Shown: positions 43,147 through 51,647 of the stretch, one piece after another
Layout: each line of letters opens with the position of its first letter
Numbering within the stretch: position 1 is the stretch's first letter
Assembly: GCF_000469135.2 (NCBI RefSeq)
Contig: NZ_CP048117.1
Coordinates: 356,001 to 420,000, forward strand
DNA from: Bacillus sp. SB49
GTDB lineage: Bacteria > Bacillota > Bacilli > Bacillales > Halobacillaceae
DNA length: 64,000 nt
Direction of reading: 5' to 3'
Notes under the pieces: model-generated
What the model was told of the DNA's origin: nothing
What the model saw: only the letters and a program-made list of their open reading frames with translations
Databases searched by the model: none
Program-made: the position numbers and the translations under genes

Positions 43147-44952
43147 ATGATGATAATTACATTAAAAGATATAAATAAGATCGTCGGTGGCGAAGTATTG
43201 TTTGAAGGTTTGAATATGGAATGGAAGGCGCAGCAGCGGATCGGACTCGTAGGCAGGAACGGGAGTGGGAAATCCACTCTGTTCCGGATCGTGCTGAAAC
43301 AGGAGGATATAGACGGCGGAGATATCTTCATCCAAAAAGGGTTGAAAATCGGTTATCTGGAACAGATTCCATCCGCTTGGGAAGATACAGCGGAATCTTA
43401 CCTGCGCCAAGCCTTCCAATCCTTGATCCGAATGGAAGAGAAAATGAAGCTGCTGGAAAAAGAGATGACGGACCCGATGAAGCTGGAACGGGCCATAGAG
43501 GAATATGGGGATTTGCAGGAGGAGTACACGAGGCTTGGAGGATATGGTATAGATTCCTCCATTCGACAGGTCGCAGGCGGCCTTGGAATCACGGTTCTTC
43601 TTAATAGGAGCGTCAATGATTTAAGCGGAGGAGAAAAGACGAAGCTCGGTCTCGCTAAACTGCTTCTTGAAGAGCCGGACGTTCTATTATTGGATGAGCC
43701 GACGAACCACCTCGATCTCCCTGCTATCGAATGGCTCGAGTCCTATTTGCTCCAGTACAGCGGAACGGTCTGTGCGATTTCCCACGACCGCTCTTTCCTC
43801 GACCGGGTCGCCACGGATATCATGGATCTGGAAGCTGGAGCGGTGGATGTATATAAGGGAAATTACTCTGCTTTCGAAAAGCAGAAGGAAGAGAAGCTGC
43901 TTGCCGAATTCCATCAATATGAAGAGCAGCAGAAGAAAATAAAGAAAATGAAAGAAGCCATCCGCAGACTCAGACAATGGGCGAATGAAGCCAATCCTCC
44001 GAATGAGAAATTGTTCAAGAAAGCCAAAAGTATGGAGAAGGCGCTGGAACGGATGGAAAAACTCGATAAACCGATTCTCGATCCGAAGAAGATGAAGCTC
44101 CGCCTTGATGCAGGAGACCGATCAGGGAAAGATGTATTCGTCGTCCGTAGCCTGTATAAAGCATATCAGAATGATACCATCCTGGAGGACCTTCATCTGC
44201 ATGTCCGTTATCAGGACCGACTGGCGATTGTCGGGGCGAATGGAAGCGGGAAATCGACACTGCTTAGAATGCTGTTAGGAGAAGAGAAGCCCGATCATGG
44301 AGAGATCAAGCGGGCGCCGGACCTTCGAATCGGCTATCTGCCGCAGCAACCGTTAAAAGGGGTGGACGGTGACCGGCGTCTGATCGATTTCTACAGGGAG
44401 CAGATTCGTGTGACAGAAGGAGAGGCCCGTCATCATCTTGCTGGATTTCTGTTTTATGGGTACGACGTATTTCGGAAGCTCCGTCATTTAAGCGGGGGAG
44501 AACAGATGCGTCTGAAGCTTGCTGTATTCATGCATCTGGATATCCAACTCTTGATCCTCGATGAACCTACCAATCATTTGGATGTGGAATCGCAGGAGGT
44601 TTTGGAGGAGGCATTGAATCAATTCGACGGGACGGTCATTGGTGTTTCTCATGATCGTTGGTTCTTAAACCGCTGCTTTACAGAAACAGCGTACATGATG
44701 AATGGACAGTTAAAGCGCCGGATCGGCACGTATGAGGAAACACGTAAAGAATGGCTGGAAAGTCTGGATGAGAAACAAAAGAAAGACCCGACACAACCAT
44801 CGCAGCCGGAGAAGGTGGAACTCCCTCTGGAAGAGCAGATTCAGCAGTTGGAGCAGCAGCTGGAAGAGCGAAAGCGAAAGGGCGGAGAGGATACCGGAAC
44901 AGCAAAGCTGCAGACGGAAATCGATTATCTTTATGAAAGATGGCTTGGATAG
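43147..44952 (+). CDS. ABC-F family ATPase, likely ribosome-protection type
   Basis: A 601-residue soluble protein with two ABC domains: Walker A GRNGSGKST and GANGSGKST, signatures NDLSGGEKTK and RHLSGGEQMRLKLA, Walker B DVLLLDEPTNHLD and LLILDEPTNHLD, and an interdomain linker of about 80 charged residues (the P-site tRNA interaction motif). A glutamine-rich C-terminal coiled coil follows. Family members either regulate translation (YfmR/EttA type) or protect ribosomes from lincosamides, pleuromutilins or streptogramins (VmlR, Lsa, Msr, CplR types). The attenuator in front favours protection. Start follows GGAGG. Confidence 0.85.
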   Translation: MMIITLKDINKIVGGEVLFEGLNMEWKAQQRIGLVGRNGSGKSTLFRIVLKQEDIDGGDIFIQKGLKIGYLEQIPSAWEDTAESYLRQAFQSLIRMEEKMKLLEKEMTDPMKLERAIEEYGDLQEEYTRLGGYGIDSSIRQVAGGLGITVLLNRSVNDLSGGEKTKLGLAKLLLEEPDVLLLDEPTNHLDLPAIEWLESYLLQYSGTVCAISHDRSFLDRVATDIMDLEAGAVDVYKGNYSAFEKQKEEKLLAEFHQYEEQQKKIKKMKEAIRRLRQWANEANPPNEKLFKKAKSMEKALERMEKLDKPILDPKKMKLRLDAGDRSGKDVFVVRSLYKAYQNDTILEDLHLHVRYQDRLAIVGANGSGKSTLLRMLLGEEKPDHGEIKRAPDLRIGYLPQQPLKGVDGDRRLIDFYREQIRVTEGEARHHLAGFLFYGYDVFRKLRHLSGGEQMRLKLAVFMHLDIQLLILDEPTNHLDVESQEVLEEALNQFDGTVIGVSHDRWFLNRCFTETAYMMNGQLKRRIGTYEETRKEWLESLDEKQKKDPTQPSQPEKVELPLEEQIQQLEQQLEERKRKGGEDTGTAKLQTEIDYLYERWLG

Positions 44953-44987
44953 GGAGACAGGGGGGGACTACCCTCTGTCTTTTTCTA
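44953..44987 (+). terminator. Terminator after the ABC-F gene
   Basis: AGACAG / CTGTCT with G-C-rich extension, then TTTTT. Confidence 0.75.
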
Positions 44988-45076
44988 TGGGAATTCAGGA
45001 AGGGATTTCATGTTTAAAGCTAAACGGAACGGGTATGAATTAATAGGCGTAAGGAAAGATGTAAGGAGGGAGAAGC

Positions 45077-45361
45077 TTGGGTAAGCGGAACGTCATCGTG
45101 TATACCAGTAATGATTGTACCCATTGTGCGCGTGTGCTGGAGAAGCTCTCGGATTGGAATGTCGAATATGAAGAGAAGAACATTTCTGAGAACAGAGAGT
45201 ACTTCAAAGAATTACAGAGCAAGAAGATTTATGGCACGCCTGCCACTTTCATAGATGGTGAGAAGATCCTCGGTTTTCAGGAACGTAAGCTGAAGCAAGC
45301 ATTGAAAATAAGATCAGACGAGACTTTCTTCGTGGACACAGATTCCATGAATTTTTCTTGA
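45077..45361 (+). CDS. Glutaredoxin family protein
   Basis: A 94-residue glutaredoxin-like redox protein with Cys14-Thr-His-Cys17 (YTSNDCTHCARVLE) and the cis-proline loop YGTPATFIDGEKILGF. It starts at TTG 45077 behind AAGGAGGG. It probably works with bacillithiol- or thioredoxin-type partners. Alone in its unit, with a terminator behind it. Confidence 0.83.
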   Translation: MGKRNVIVYTSNDCTHCARVLEKLSDWNVEYEEKNISENREYFKELQSKKIYGTPATFIDGEKILGFQERKLKQALKIRSDETFFVDTDSMNFS

Positions 45362-45367
45362 AGTGGT

Positions 45368-45398
45368 GCAAGTGATGGGAAATCACTTGTTTTTTTTA
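45368..45398 (+). terminator. Terminator after the glutaredoxin gene
   Basis: CAAGTGAT / ATCACTTG stem, then a long T run. Confidence 0.85.
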
Positions 45399-45455
45399 CA
45401 CTTTTTTCGTCTTTTGACATAGGCTGAAGTAAATAATGTAAAGGTGGGACCTGAC

Positions 45456-45845
45456 ATGTACCAAGATCCTTACCAAACCTATTCCAATGGTTGGTACTAT
45501 TATCCGACTGAAACCGCCTATCGTCAGAATAATTATCCGATGTATTCAAACCAGGGAGGTAACTGGGGTTATCCTATGTACACAGATGCTTCCTATATGC
45601 CGTACCAGCAGCAACAGCCCTTCATGAATAGTTACAATTATCCGGGTTATACTGAGACCGGAGAACAATCCGCCTCTTTTGACGCTTCCTCGATTCCTAA
45701 AGGAGTCATGGGGTATTTTCAGAATGAAGAAGGGCAGCTTGATTTCGATAAGATGATGTCGACGACCGGGCAGGTCGTGAAAACGATGCAGCAGGTGAGT
45801 CCGATAGTCAAAGGTCTCGGCTCATTCGTTAAAGGCTTCAAGTAA
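45456..45845 (+). CDS. YppG-like protein
   Basis: A 129-residue protein. The first 75 residues are rich in Tyr, Asn, Gln and Pro with repeated Y-P-x and PYQ patterns, as in spore-coat and adhesin-like sequences; the C-terminal 50 residues (IPKGVMGYFQNEEGQLDFDKMMSTTGQVVKTMQQVSP) match Bacillus YppG. Its function is unknown; a role in the spore surface is possible. ATG 45456 follows AAAGGTGG. Confidence 0.75.
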   Translation: MYQDPYQTYSNGWYYYPTETAYRQNNYPMYSNQGGNWGYPMYTDASYMPYQQQQPFMNSYNYPGYTETGEQSASFDASSIPKGVMGYFQNEEGQLDFDKMMSTTGQVVKTMQQVSPIVKGLGSFVKGFK

Positions 45846-45873
45846 CGCGCGCTGCTGCAGTGCGCGTCTTTTT
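45845..45873 (+). terminator. Terminator after the yppG-like gene
   Basis: ACGCGC / GCGCGT stem around a GC-rich loop, then TCTTTTTCT, overlapping the stop codon. Confidence 0.75.
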
Positions 45874-45905
45874 CTATACAATATGATGACAATCTGGAGG
45901 AGAAG

Positions 45906-46616
45906 ATGATGACTATCGGATGTTTGTGTATCCACGGGTACACGGGAAGCCCGGAGGAGGTACAACCTCTCGTTGACTTCCTGAAGAAGCGCACGGACTG
46001 GGAAATAGCCAATCCGACACTCCCCGGGCACGGAGAAGACTTGGATTTGGAGGGGCATTATTATCAGGAGTGGATTGCGACGGCGGAACTCACCCTGCTT
46101 GATATGATGACACGCAATGATAAAGTTTATATTATCGGCTTTTCGATGGGAGGAATGATTGCGGCATACTTGACGGCTAAATACCGTCTTGACAGGCTTG
46201 TGCTGCTGTCGGCAGCGGGGAAGTATGTCAGCCTGCCGCAGATGTATAAGGATGTGGCAGAAATGGTGTTCGATGCGTGGAAAGGAGTCCTTTCCTCTAA
46301 TGAGCTGTTCCTTCGATATAAGAAGAAGTTGAAGGATACTTATTTATTTTCCACCTTCGAGTTTATGAAGTGTGTCCAGTTTACAAGGCCGTACCTTCGT
46401 CATGTCCGGTGTCCGGTATTGATCATTCAGGGAGAGCTGGACGGCATGGTGCCGAAGAAGGCGGCGCTTTACTTAGAGAAAGAAATACCGTCGGTGGAGA
46501 AGGAATTGGTATTCTTAAAGAAATCGAAGCATTTGATCTGTCATGGCGATGATCAGGAGGAACTTTTCGATGAAGTGCTCGATTTCGTCCATCCTAGAAG
46601 TACTGTACCTTCGTGA
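45906..46616 (+). CDS. Alpha/beta hydrolase, carboxylesterase type
   Basis: A 236-residue serine hydrolase. The oxyanion loop is in CIHGYTGSPEE, the nucleophile in IGFSMGGMIAAY, Asp in IQGELDGMVP and His in KKSKHLICHGD. It resembles thermostable Est30/YvaK-type carboxylesterases and monoacylglycerol lipases. GGAGG lies five bases before ATG 45906. Function: hydrolysis of short or medium acyl esters. Confidence 0.85.
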   Translation: MMTIGCLCIHGYTGSPEEVQPLVDFLKKRTDWEIANPTLPGHGEDLDLEGHYYQEWIATAELTLLDMMTRNDKVYIIGFSMGGMIAAYLTAKYRLDRLVLLSAAGKYVSLPQMYKDVAEMVFDAWKGVLSSNELFLRYKKKLKDTYLFSTFEFMKCVQFTRPYLRHVRCPVLIIQGELDGMVPKKAALYLEKEIPSVEKELVFLKKSKHLICHGDDQEELFDEVLDFVHPRSTVPS

Positions 46617-46708
46617 CCGGCTGCACCGGTCTTTCACCTGTAGATTCTCATATTGATGGAGTGGATTTATCGGTTTTTCCTGAAAGGGATGAGCTTCTTG
46701 AAAGCATG

Positions 46709-46744
46709 AAAAAAAACCGGACGCTTTCCGCGCCCGGTTTTTCC
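46709..46744. terminator. Bidirectional terminator
   Basis: AAAACCGG / CCGGTTTT arms with A and T runs between the esterase and the convergent degV gene. Confidence 0.75.
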
Positions 46745-46757
46745 CGGTCAACGATAG

Positions 46758-47615
46758 TTAGTCGCGGAAGAATGCGATAACGAGACCGCCTTCTCCTGCA
46801 TAGGTGGAAATCAAAGGTCCGACGTCCATGAACAAACTGTTCTTGAACGGATAGTGGTCCTGGATGGCGCCTAATACTTTCCGTCCACGCTCTTCATCAT
46901 TGGAATGGGAAAGAGCGATGATGCGGTCTTCGACGTTATGGGCATATTCTCCAATCTGCTCGATGAACCGACGAAGGGCTTTCTTATCGCCGCGGACTTT
47001 CTCTGTGACTTCCACCGATCCCTCGTCTTCGCTGGCTCTCATTAAGAGTTTGATGTTTAACGTCTTAGCGATTGCGCCTTTCATTTTATCCAATCGTCCG
47101 CCTTTGATGACATTTTCGAGTGTCTTCAAGAGGAACAAGGTCGTCGTCTTCTCAATTCGTTCTTCCATATGAGATACGACTGCTTCGAAAGAAAGTCCTT
47201 CCTCAATCTTCCGCTGTGCTTCATGAACGAGCAGGGCGATGCCGCAGGAAGCGGTTTTCGTGTTCAAAACCTTGATTTCCCTGTCCGGCTGCTCTTCAAG
47301 CAGCATGTCTTTCCCCATTACAGCGCTGTCGTAGGTGCTGCTGAGTCCCCTGGTCATCGAGAGGACGAGAATCGGCCGATGCGCGTCGATTTCTTTGTAC
47401 GTTTCATAGAAGTCATTCGGGCTCGGGGAGGAAGAACGGGGGAGCTCGTCCGATTGTTTCATCTTCTCGTAAAAGGTAGGGAGGTCGATGGACACCCCTG
47501 ATTTATAACTTTCTTCTCCAAAATGAATGTTCAAAGGAACGGATTTGATTTCGTATCGATCCATCATTTCCTGCGGAACATCTCCGCCGCCGTCAATGAT
47601 CAATTGAATCGTCAT
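46758..47615 (-). CDS. DegV family protein (fatty acid-binding, FakB-like)
   Basis: A 285-residue protein of the DegV family, which binds fatty acids and presents them to the FakA kinase. The pattern LIIDGGGDVPQEMMDRYEIKSVPLNIHFGEESYKSGVSIDLPTFYEKMKQSDELPRSSSPSPNDF covers the lipid-binding domain, with the conserved Ser-rich loop SSPSP. GTGACTAT before ATG 47615 follows AGGTGA. It may channel exogenous fatty acids into phospholipids; no fakA is in the window. Confidence 0.87.
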   Translation of the reverse strand: MTIQLIIDGGGDVPQEMMDRYEIKSVPLNIHFGEESYKSGVSIDLPTFYEKMKQSDELPRSSSPSPNDFYETYKEIDAHRPILVLSMTRGLSSTYDSAVMGKDMLLEEQPDREIKVLNTKTASCGIALLVHEAQRKIEEGLSFEAVVSHMEERIEKTTTLFLLKTLENVIKGGRLDKMKGAIAKTLNIKLLMRASEDEGSVEVTEKVRGDKKALRRFIEQIGEYAHNVEDRIIALSHSNDEERGRKVLGAIQDHYPFKNSLFMDVGPLISTYAGEGGLVIAFFRD

Positions 47616-47679
47616 ATAGTCACCTGCTCTCGAATTTATCGTCTTTCTATTCTGACATGAAAGCGCCATCCTGCAAAGG

Positions 47680-48594
47680 TCAGCTTTTTCCAGTCTTATG
47701 TTTGATGCGCTTGGAATACGTAATGGTCGTGCTGAGTAGGAACAACATTAACCCGAAGAGGACGATGCTGCCTCCGAGGAACTGAGACCAAGTTATAAGT
47801 TCTCCAAGGAAGAAATAAGCAAGAACCGCCGCGCCGACCGGCTCTAATAAGACAGCCATGGATATGGTTGCGGCGCTGAGCCAGCGGATTGTCCAATTGA
47901 ACAAGGTATGCCCGAAGAACGTTGGGATGATGGCGAGACATAAGAAAACCGTCCACTGCCGACCGTCGTACCCGGTGAAGGGAAAAGAGAAGGCCGTATT
48001 ATAAAGGAATAATGTAGCGGCAGCCGTTCCGTACACGATGAAGGTATAGGCCATTAAAGAAAGCCTCTGTCTCAATTTCTGGCCGAGCAGAAAGTACCCA
48101 GTCACCATCACCGCTCCGAGGAGTGCCAGCGAATCGCCGTACAGTGCCTGTCCACTCAGCTGCCAGTCCCCCCACCCGATGATAGCGCTTCCTGTGATGG
48201 TGATGATCAAGCTCATCACCGCTCCGGTCGTAAACCTCTCTTTGAAGAAAAGGAAGGTACCGAGAAAGGCGAAGACAGGCTGCAGGGATACGAGGACGAC
48301 GGAGCTTGCCACACTGGTATAGTTCAGTGATTCGAACCAGAAAATGAAGTGGAAGGCAAGGAAAATACCGGAAATAGTCGTCAAAAGCCATTCTTTCACG
48401 TGAAGGTGTTTGATTTCATCTATATGTTTCCATACTACATAAGGGGCCATGATGGATACGGCCATCAGCAGTCGGTAAAAAGCGATGATCGATGCGGGGG
48501 CATCACCCGCCGCCTTTACGAATATGGCGGAAGTGGAAATGGAAATAACACCGATGAATACAATTAAATAAGGATGAAACGGAGGTTTATTCAA
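47680..48594 (-). CDS. DMT superfamily transporter (EamA type)
   Basis: A 304-residue protein with ten hydrophobic helices in two EamA repeats. Members export amino acids or metabolites; the substrate cannot be predicted. Translation starts at TTG 48594 behind AAGGAGG. It faces the cshA control region in the opposite direction. Confidence 0.85.
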   Translation of the reverse strand: MNKPPFHPYLIVFIGVISISTSAIFVKAAGDAPASIIAFYRLLMAVSIMAPYVVWKHIDEIKHLHVKEWLLTTISGIFLAFHFIFWFESLNYTSVASSVVLVSLQPVFAFLGTFLFFKERFTTGAVMSLIITITGSAIIGWGDWQLSGQALYGDSLALLGAVMVTGYFLLGQKLRQRLSLMAYTFIVYGTAAATLFLYNTAFSFPFTGYDGRQWTVFLCLAIIPTFFGHTLFNWTIRWLSAATISMAVLLEPVGAAVLAYFFLGELITWSQFLGGSIVLFGLMLFLLSTTITYSKRIKHKTGKS

Positions 48595-48648
48595 GCGAAT
48601 CCTCCTTCATAACACATCGATTTTTACTAATTTTATCATTATTGGGTT

Positions 48649-48677
48649 TGAAAAGCACAGCGGAAATGTGTAGAATT
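48649..48677 (+). promoter_or_regulatory. cshA promoter
   Basis: TTGAAA (48649-48654), a 17-base spacer and TAGAAT (48672-48677). This predicts a leader of about 130 bases before the GTG start at 48814. Confidence 0.65.
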
Positions 48678-48726
48678 AATGATGTTATATATGTTATGAT
48701 GAATGAATCTATCAGGCAGATACCAG

Positions 48727-48766
48727 AGAAGCCTCTCCCGTTTCCTGTGGCAGAAGGCTTTTTTTA
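48727..48766 (+). promoter_or_regulatory. Terminator-like hairpin inside the cshA leader
   Basis: AAGCCT (48729-48734) pairs with AGGCTT (48755-48760) around a 20-base loop, directly followed by a seven-T run. It lies after the cshA promoter and before its ribosome site, so it may be a transcription attenuator of the helicase gene. The stem is short, so this is a candidate only. Confidence 0.5.
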
Positions 48767-48813
48767 CATGTATATAGGTAGAAGATTTAAAAACAAAGGA
48801 GTATGAAATTACT

Positions 48814-50283
48814 GTGACAACATTTCAATCACTAGGATTATCAAACCCCATTCTAAAATCATTAGATGTGATGGGATTTGAAGAAACCACACCAATCCAA
48901 GAACAGACCATCCCTCTAGGACTTGAAGGGAAAGACGTTATTGGCCAAGCGCAGACAGGTACGGGGAAGACGGCGGCATTCGGTATTCCGATGCTGGAGA
49001 AAATCAACAAACAGGTGAAAGCCGTTCAAGGTCTTGTCATCGCCCCGACAAGGGAACTGGCTATTCAGGTAGCAGAGGAATTGAACCGACTAGGTAAAGG
49101 GAAAGGTGTCCGTGTCCTTCCGATTTACGGTGGGTCCAACATGGAACGCCAAATCCGCGCCCTGAAGAACAACCACATCGTCGTTGCGACACCTGGTCGT
49201 CTACTTGACCACATCCGTCGTAAAACGATTAAATTGGAAAGTGTTCACACAGCGGTTCTTGATGAAGCGGACGAAATGCTGAACATGGGCTTCATCGATG
49301 ATATCCGTGACATTCTTAAGGCCCTTCCGGAAGAACGCCAAACGCTTCTGTTCTCCGCAACTATGCCGAAAGAGATTCGTGATATCGCGACAACGCTGAT
49401 GAACAGCCCGGAAGAAGTAAAAGTTAAAGCAAAAGAAATGACTGTGGAAAACATCGAGCAGTTCTTCGTGGAAATTCCGGAGAAGCATAAGTTCGATACT
49501 TTGACTCGTCTTCTTGATATCCATGATCCTTCTTTGGCAATCGTCTTCGGCCGTACGAAACGCCGTGTTGACGAAGTTGCTGACGGTCTTCAGGCACGCG
49601 GCTTCAGTGCAGAAGGAATCCACGGAGATTTGACTCAAGGAAAGCGTATGTCCACATTGAACAAGTTCAAGCGCGGACGTATTGAAATCCTTGTGGCGAC
49701 AGACGTAGCAGCACGTGGTCTGGATATTTCCGATGTAACTCACGTGTACAACTTCGATATTCCGCAAGATCCGGAAAGCTATGTTCACCGTATCGGCCGT
49801 ACAGGACGTGCTGGTCGTAAAGGTAAATCAATTTCTTTCGTCACACCGAGAGAGAAAGACCAACTGCACTTGATCGAAAAGATCACGAAGAAGAAAGTAG
49901 AACGTTTGAAAGTTCCTTCTTCTGAAGAAGCAGCGCGTGGGCAGCAGAAAGTTGCGGTCGAGAAGCTTCTGGAAATGATCGAGAAGAATGATCTGAAGAA
50001 TTACAAGCAGGCGGCGGATGAGCTGCTTCAACAGCATGATTCCACAGACCTGATCGCTGCAGCACTGAAGATGATGACGAAAGAACGCAGTGAAGTTCCG
50101 GTTCGTCTATCTCATGTTCAACCGATCAGCGTGAAGAACGCCCAGCGTGATAAGAGCAAGAAGAAGGGCGGCTACCGTGGTGGCGGTAACCGTAACTTCA
50201 ACAGTAAGAATAAATCCCGCAACCGTAACTTCAACGGTAAAGGCGGAAAACAGCGCAGCTTCCAAAGTAAAGGCCGCAGCTGA
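48814..50283 (+). CDS. cshA: DEAD-box RNA helicase CshA
   Basis: A 489-residue helicase with all core motifs: Q motif ([14 protein letters not shown]), [20 protein letters not shown] in [31 protein letters not shown] and [11 protein letters not shown]. The C-terminal tail of about 110 residues ends in basic, Gly- and Asn-rich repeats ([20 protein letters not shown]) that bind RNA. CshA helps RNA decay with the degradosome and ribosome assembly in the cold. Translation starts with GTG 48814, 12 bases after AAAGGAG. Confidence 0.95.
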   Translation: MTTFQSLGLSNPILKSLDVMGFEETTPIQEQTIPLGLEGKDVIGQAQTGTGKTAAFGIPMLEKINKQVKAVQGLVIAPTRELAIQVAEELNRLGKGKGVRVLPIYGGSNMERQIRALKNNHIVVATPGRLLDHIRRKTIKLESVHTAVLDEADEMLNMGFIDDIRDILKALPEERQTLLFSATMPKEIRDIATTLMNSPEEVKVKAKEMTVENIEQFFVEIPEKHKFDTLTRLLDIHDPSLAIVFGRTKRRVDEVADGLQARGFSAEGIHGDLTQGKRMSTLNKFKRGRIEILVATDVAARGLDISDVTHVYNFDIPQDPESYVHRIGRTGRAGRKGKSISFVTPREKDQLHLIEKITKKKVERLKVPSSEEAARGQQKVAVEKLLEMIEKNDLKNYKQAADELLQQHDSTDLIAAALKMMTKERSEVPVRLSHVQPISVKNAQRDKSKKKGGYRGGGNRNFNSKNKSRNRNFNGKGGKQRSFQSKGRS

Positions 50284-50333
50284 TAAAAAAACGATCAGCC
50301 CTCTTGAGAGAGGTGCTGATCGTTTTTTTTTAT
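50284..50333. terminator. Bidirectional terminator after cshA
   Basis: Long stem AACGATCAGC-CCTCT / AGAGG-GCTGATCGTT with A and T runs on both sides. Confidence 0.9.
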
Positions 50334-51091
50334 CTGTTCAGCAGGGCTATGAGGACGAGGAACAGGATGATTCCCCCCACGATATATTTCCCTGTCTGCC
50401 TGCTGCTGAATTTCTTTTTGCGCCAGCGGTCCGGATCGAAATGAATGTCGCCGTCGTTCCGTTTCGTGCTGCGCCTTACCTGCCAGATGGAGAAGGGGCG
50501 GGCATTCCGGAGAACGACAGGAGCGATGGCGAATCCGCCGATCAATCCGAAGAGGTGGCCGAGAATGTTAATGTTCGGTCGGACGAAGGTCATAAACAAA
50601 CCTAATGCCACAATGACACCGATAATTTGAGAGTTGGCTTGATCGATCAAGTGTTTTCGGTTCCAGACCATGAAGATATAGACCCCGAATATCCCGAAAA
50701 TCGCTCCTGACGCACCAAGGTGGGCGTAGTAGGCGGAAGGATCAACGATGAACGTTCCGACATTCCCGGCGATACCCGCGAAAAGGTAGAGAGCGATAAA
50801 TTTCACCTTCCCGAGCATCTGCTCCAGCGCAGGGCCGAAGAGGACGAGAGAAAAGGAATTGAACAATGCGTGAGCGAAGCCGGCGTGAAGAAAGATCGGT
50901 GTCACCAGCCGCCAGTATTCTCCGTTAAGAACGAAGACGTTCACTCCCATCCCCCAGGCTTTCCACTCTTGAGCGAATCCCAGCTGCAGGAAGTCCATCA
51001 GTAACCATAGGACGAGATGGAGTCCGACTAGAAATGATATGACAGGGTAGAATTTCAGAAATTCCTTAAAGCTTTCTGTACGTACAAACAT
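50330..51091 (-). CDS. Rhomboid family intramembrane serine protease
   Basis: A 253-residue membrane protease, the orthologue in position of Bacillus YdcA. Catalytic Ser is in LGASGAIFGIFG and the catalytic His in NILGHLFGLIGG, on separate membrane helices; the HAGFAHALFNSFSL motif belongs to the active-site region. It cleaves membrane-spanning substrates that are not known here. The convergent neighbour is cshA, the divergent one acpS, as in Bacillus. Confidence 0.9.
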   Translation of the reverse strand: MFVRTESFKEFLKFYPVISFLVGLHLVLWLLMDFLQLGFAQEWKAWGMGVNVFVLNGEYWRLVTPIFLHAGFAHALFNSFSLVLFGPALEQMLGKVKFIALYLFAGIAGNVGTFIVDPSAYYAHLGASGAIFGIFGVYIFMVWNRKHLIDQANSQIIGVIVALGLFMTFVRPNINILGHLFGLIGGFAIAPVVLRNARPFSIWQVRRSTKRNDGDIHFDPDRWRKKKFSSRQTGKYIVGGIILFLVLIALLNR

Positions 51092-51219
51092 TCGATTCGT
51101 CTCCTTTTAAAGACCTTCTTATTGTCAATGTAGTCATATAGGGTACTTCGTATTCTTTTTTTATCTCCCTCATCATCGGGTATACTGTGTTTAGAATGAA
51201 GATAAAGGAAGATGCAGGC

Positions 51220-51579
51220 ATGATAGAAGGAATTGGAATAGACATCATTGAGTTGGATCGTATTAATCAAAGTATAAAGCGAAATCCCCGTTTTGTTCAA
51301 AGAATATTGACGGAAAACGAATATCAGCGATACGAAATGCTGAATGAAGGAAGACGCGTCGAATTTCTTGCCGGCCGCTTTGCTGCCAAGGAGGCCTGTG
51401 CGAAGGCACTGGGAACGGGAATCGGAAAAACAGGCTTTCAAGATATAGAAATTTCTTCGGCTGAGACGGGGGCTCCTCAAGCATCGGTTCGGGGAATGGA
51501 GCACTTGAAGATCTGGGTGTCGATCAGCCACAGCAGTCAGCACGCCATTGCTCAGGTGGTTTTGGAAAGGAACACGTGA
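51220..51579 (+). CDS. acpS: Holo-[acyl-carrier-protein] synthase
   Basis: A 119-residue phosphopantetheinyl transferase that activates acyl carrier protein. GIGIDIIELDRI carries the metal-binding Asp and FLAGRFAAKEACAKALGTGIG the Glu and CoA contacts. It begins at ATG 51220 after AAGGAAG. The position next to the rhomboid gene and before a YdcC-like lipoprotein is conserved in Bacillus. Confidence 0.95.
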   Translation: MIEGIGIDIIELDRINQSIKRNPRFVQRILTENEYQRYEMLNEGRRVEFLAGRFAAKEACAKALGTGIGKTGFQDIEISSAETGAPQASVRGMEHLKIWVSISHSSQHAIAQVVLERNT

Positions 51580-51647
51580 GGTATAGGCATAAGACATAAT
51601 TACATAGGTTGTCTCATAACATTGTAATGCGGGTAGGAGGGAACGAA

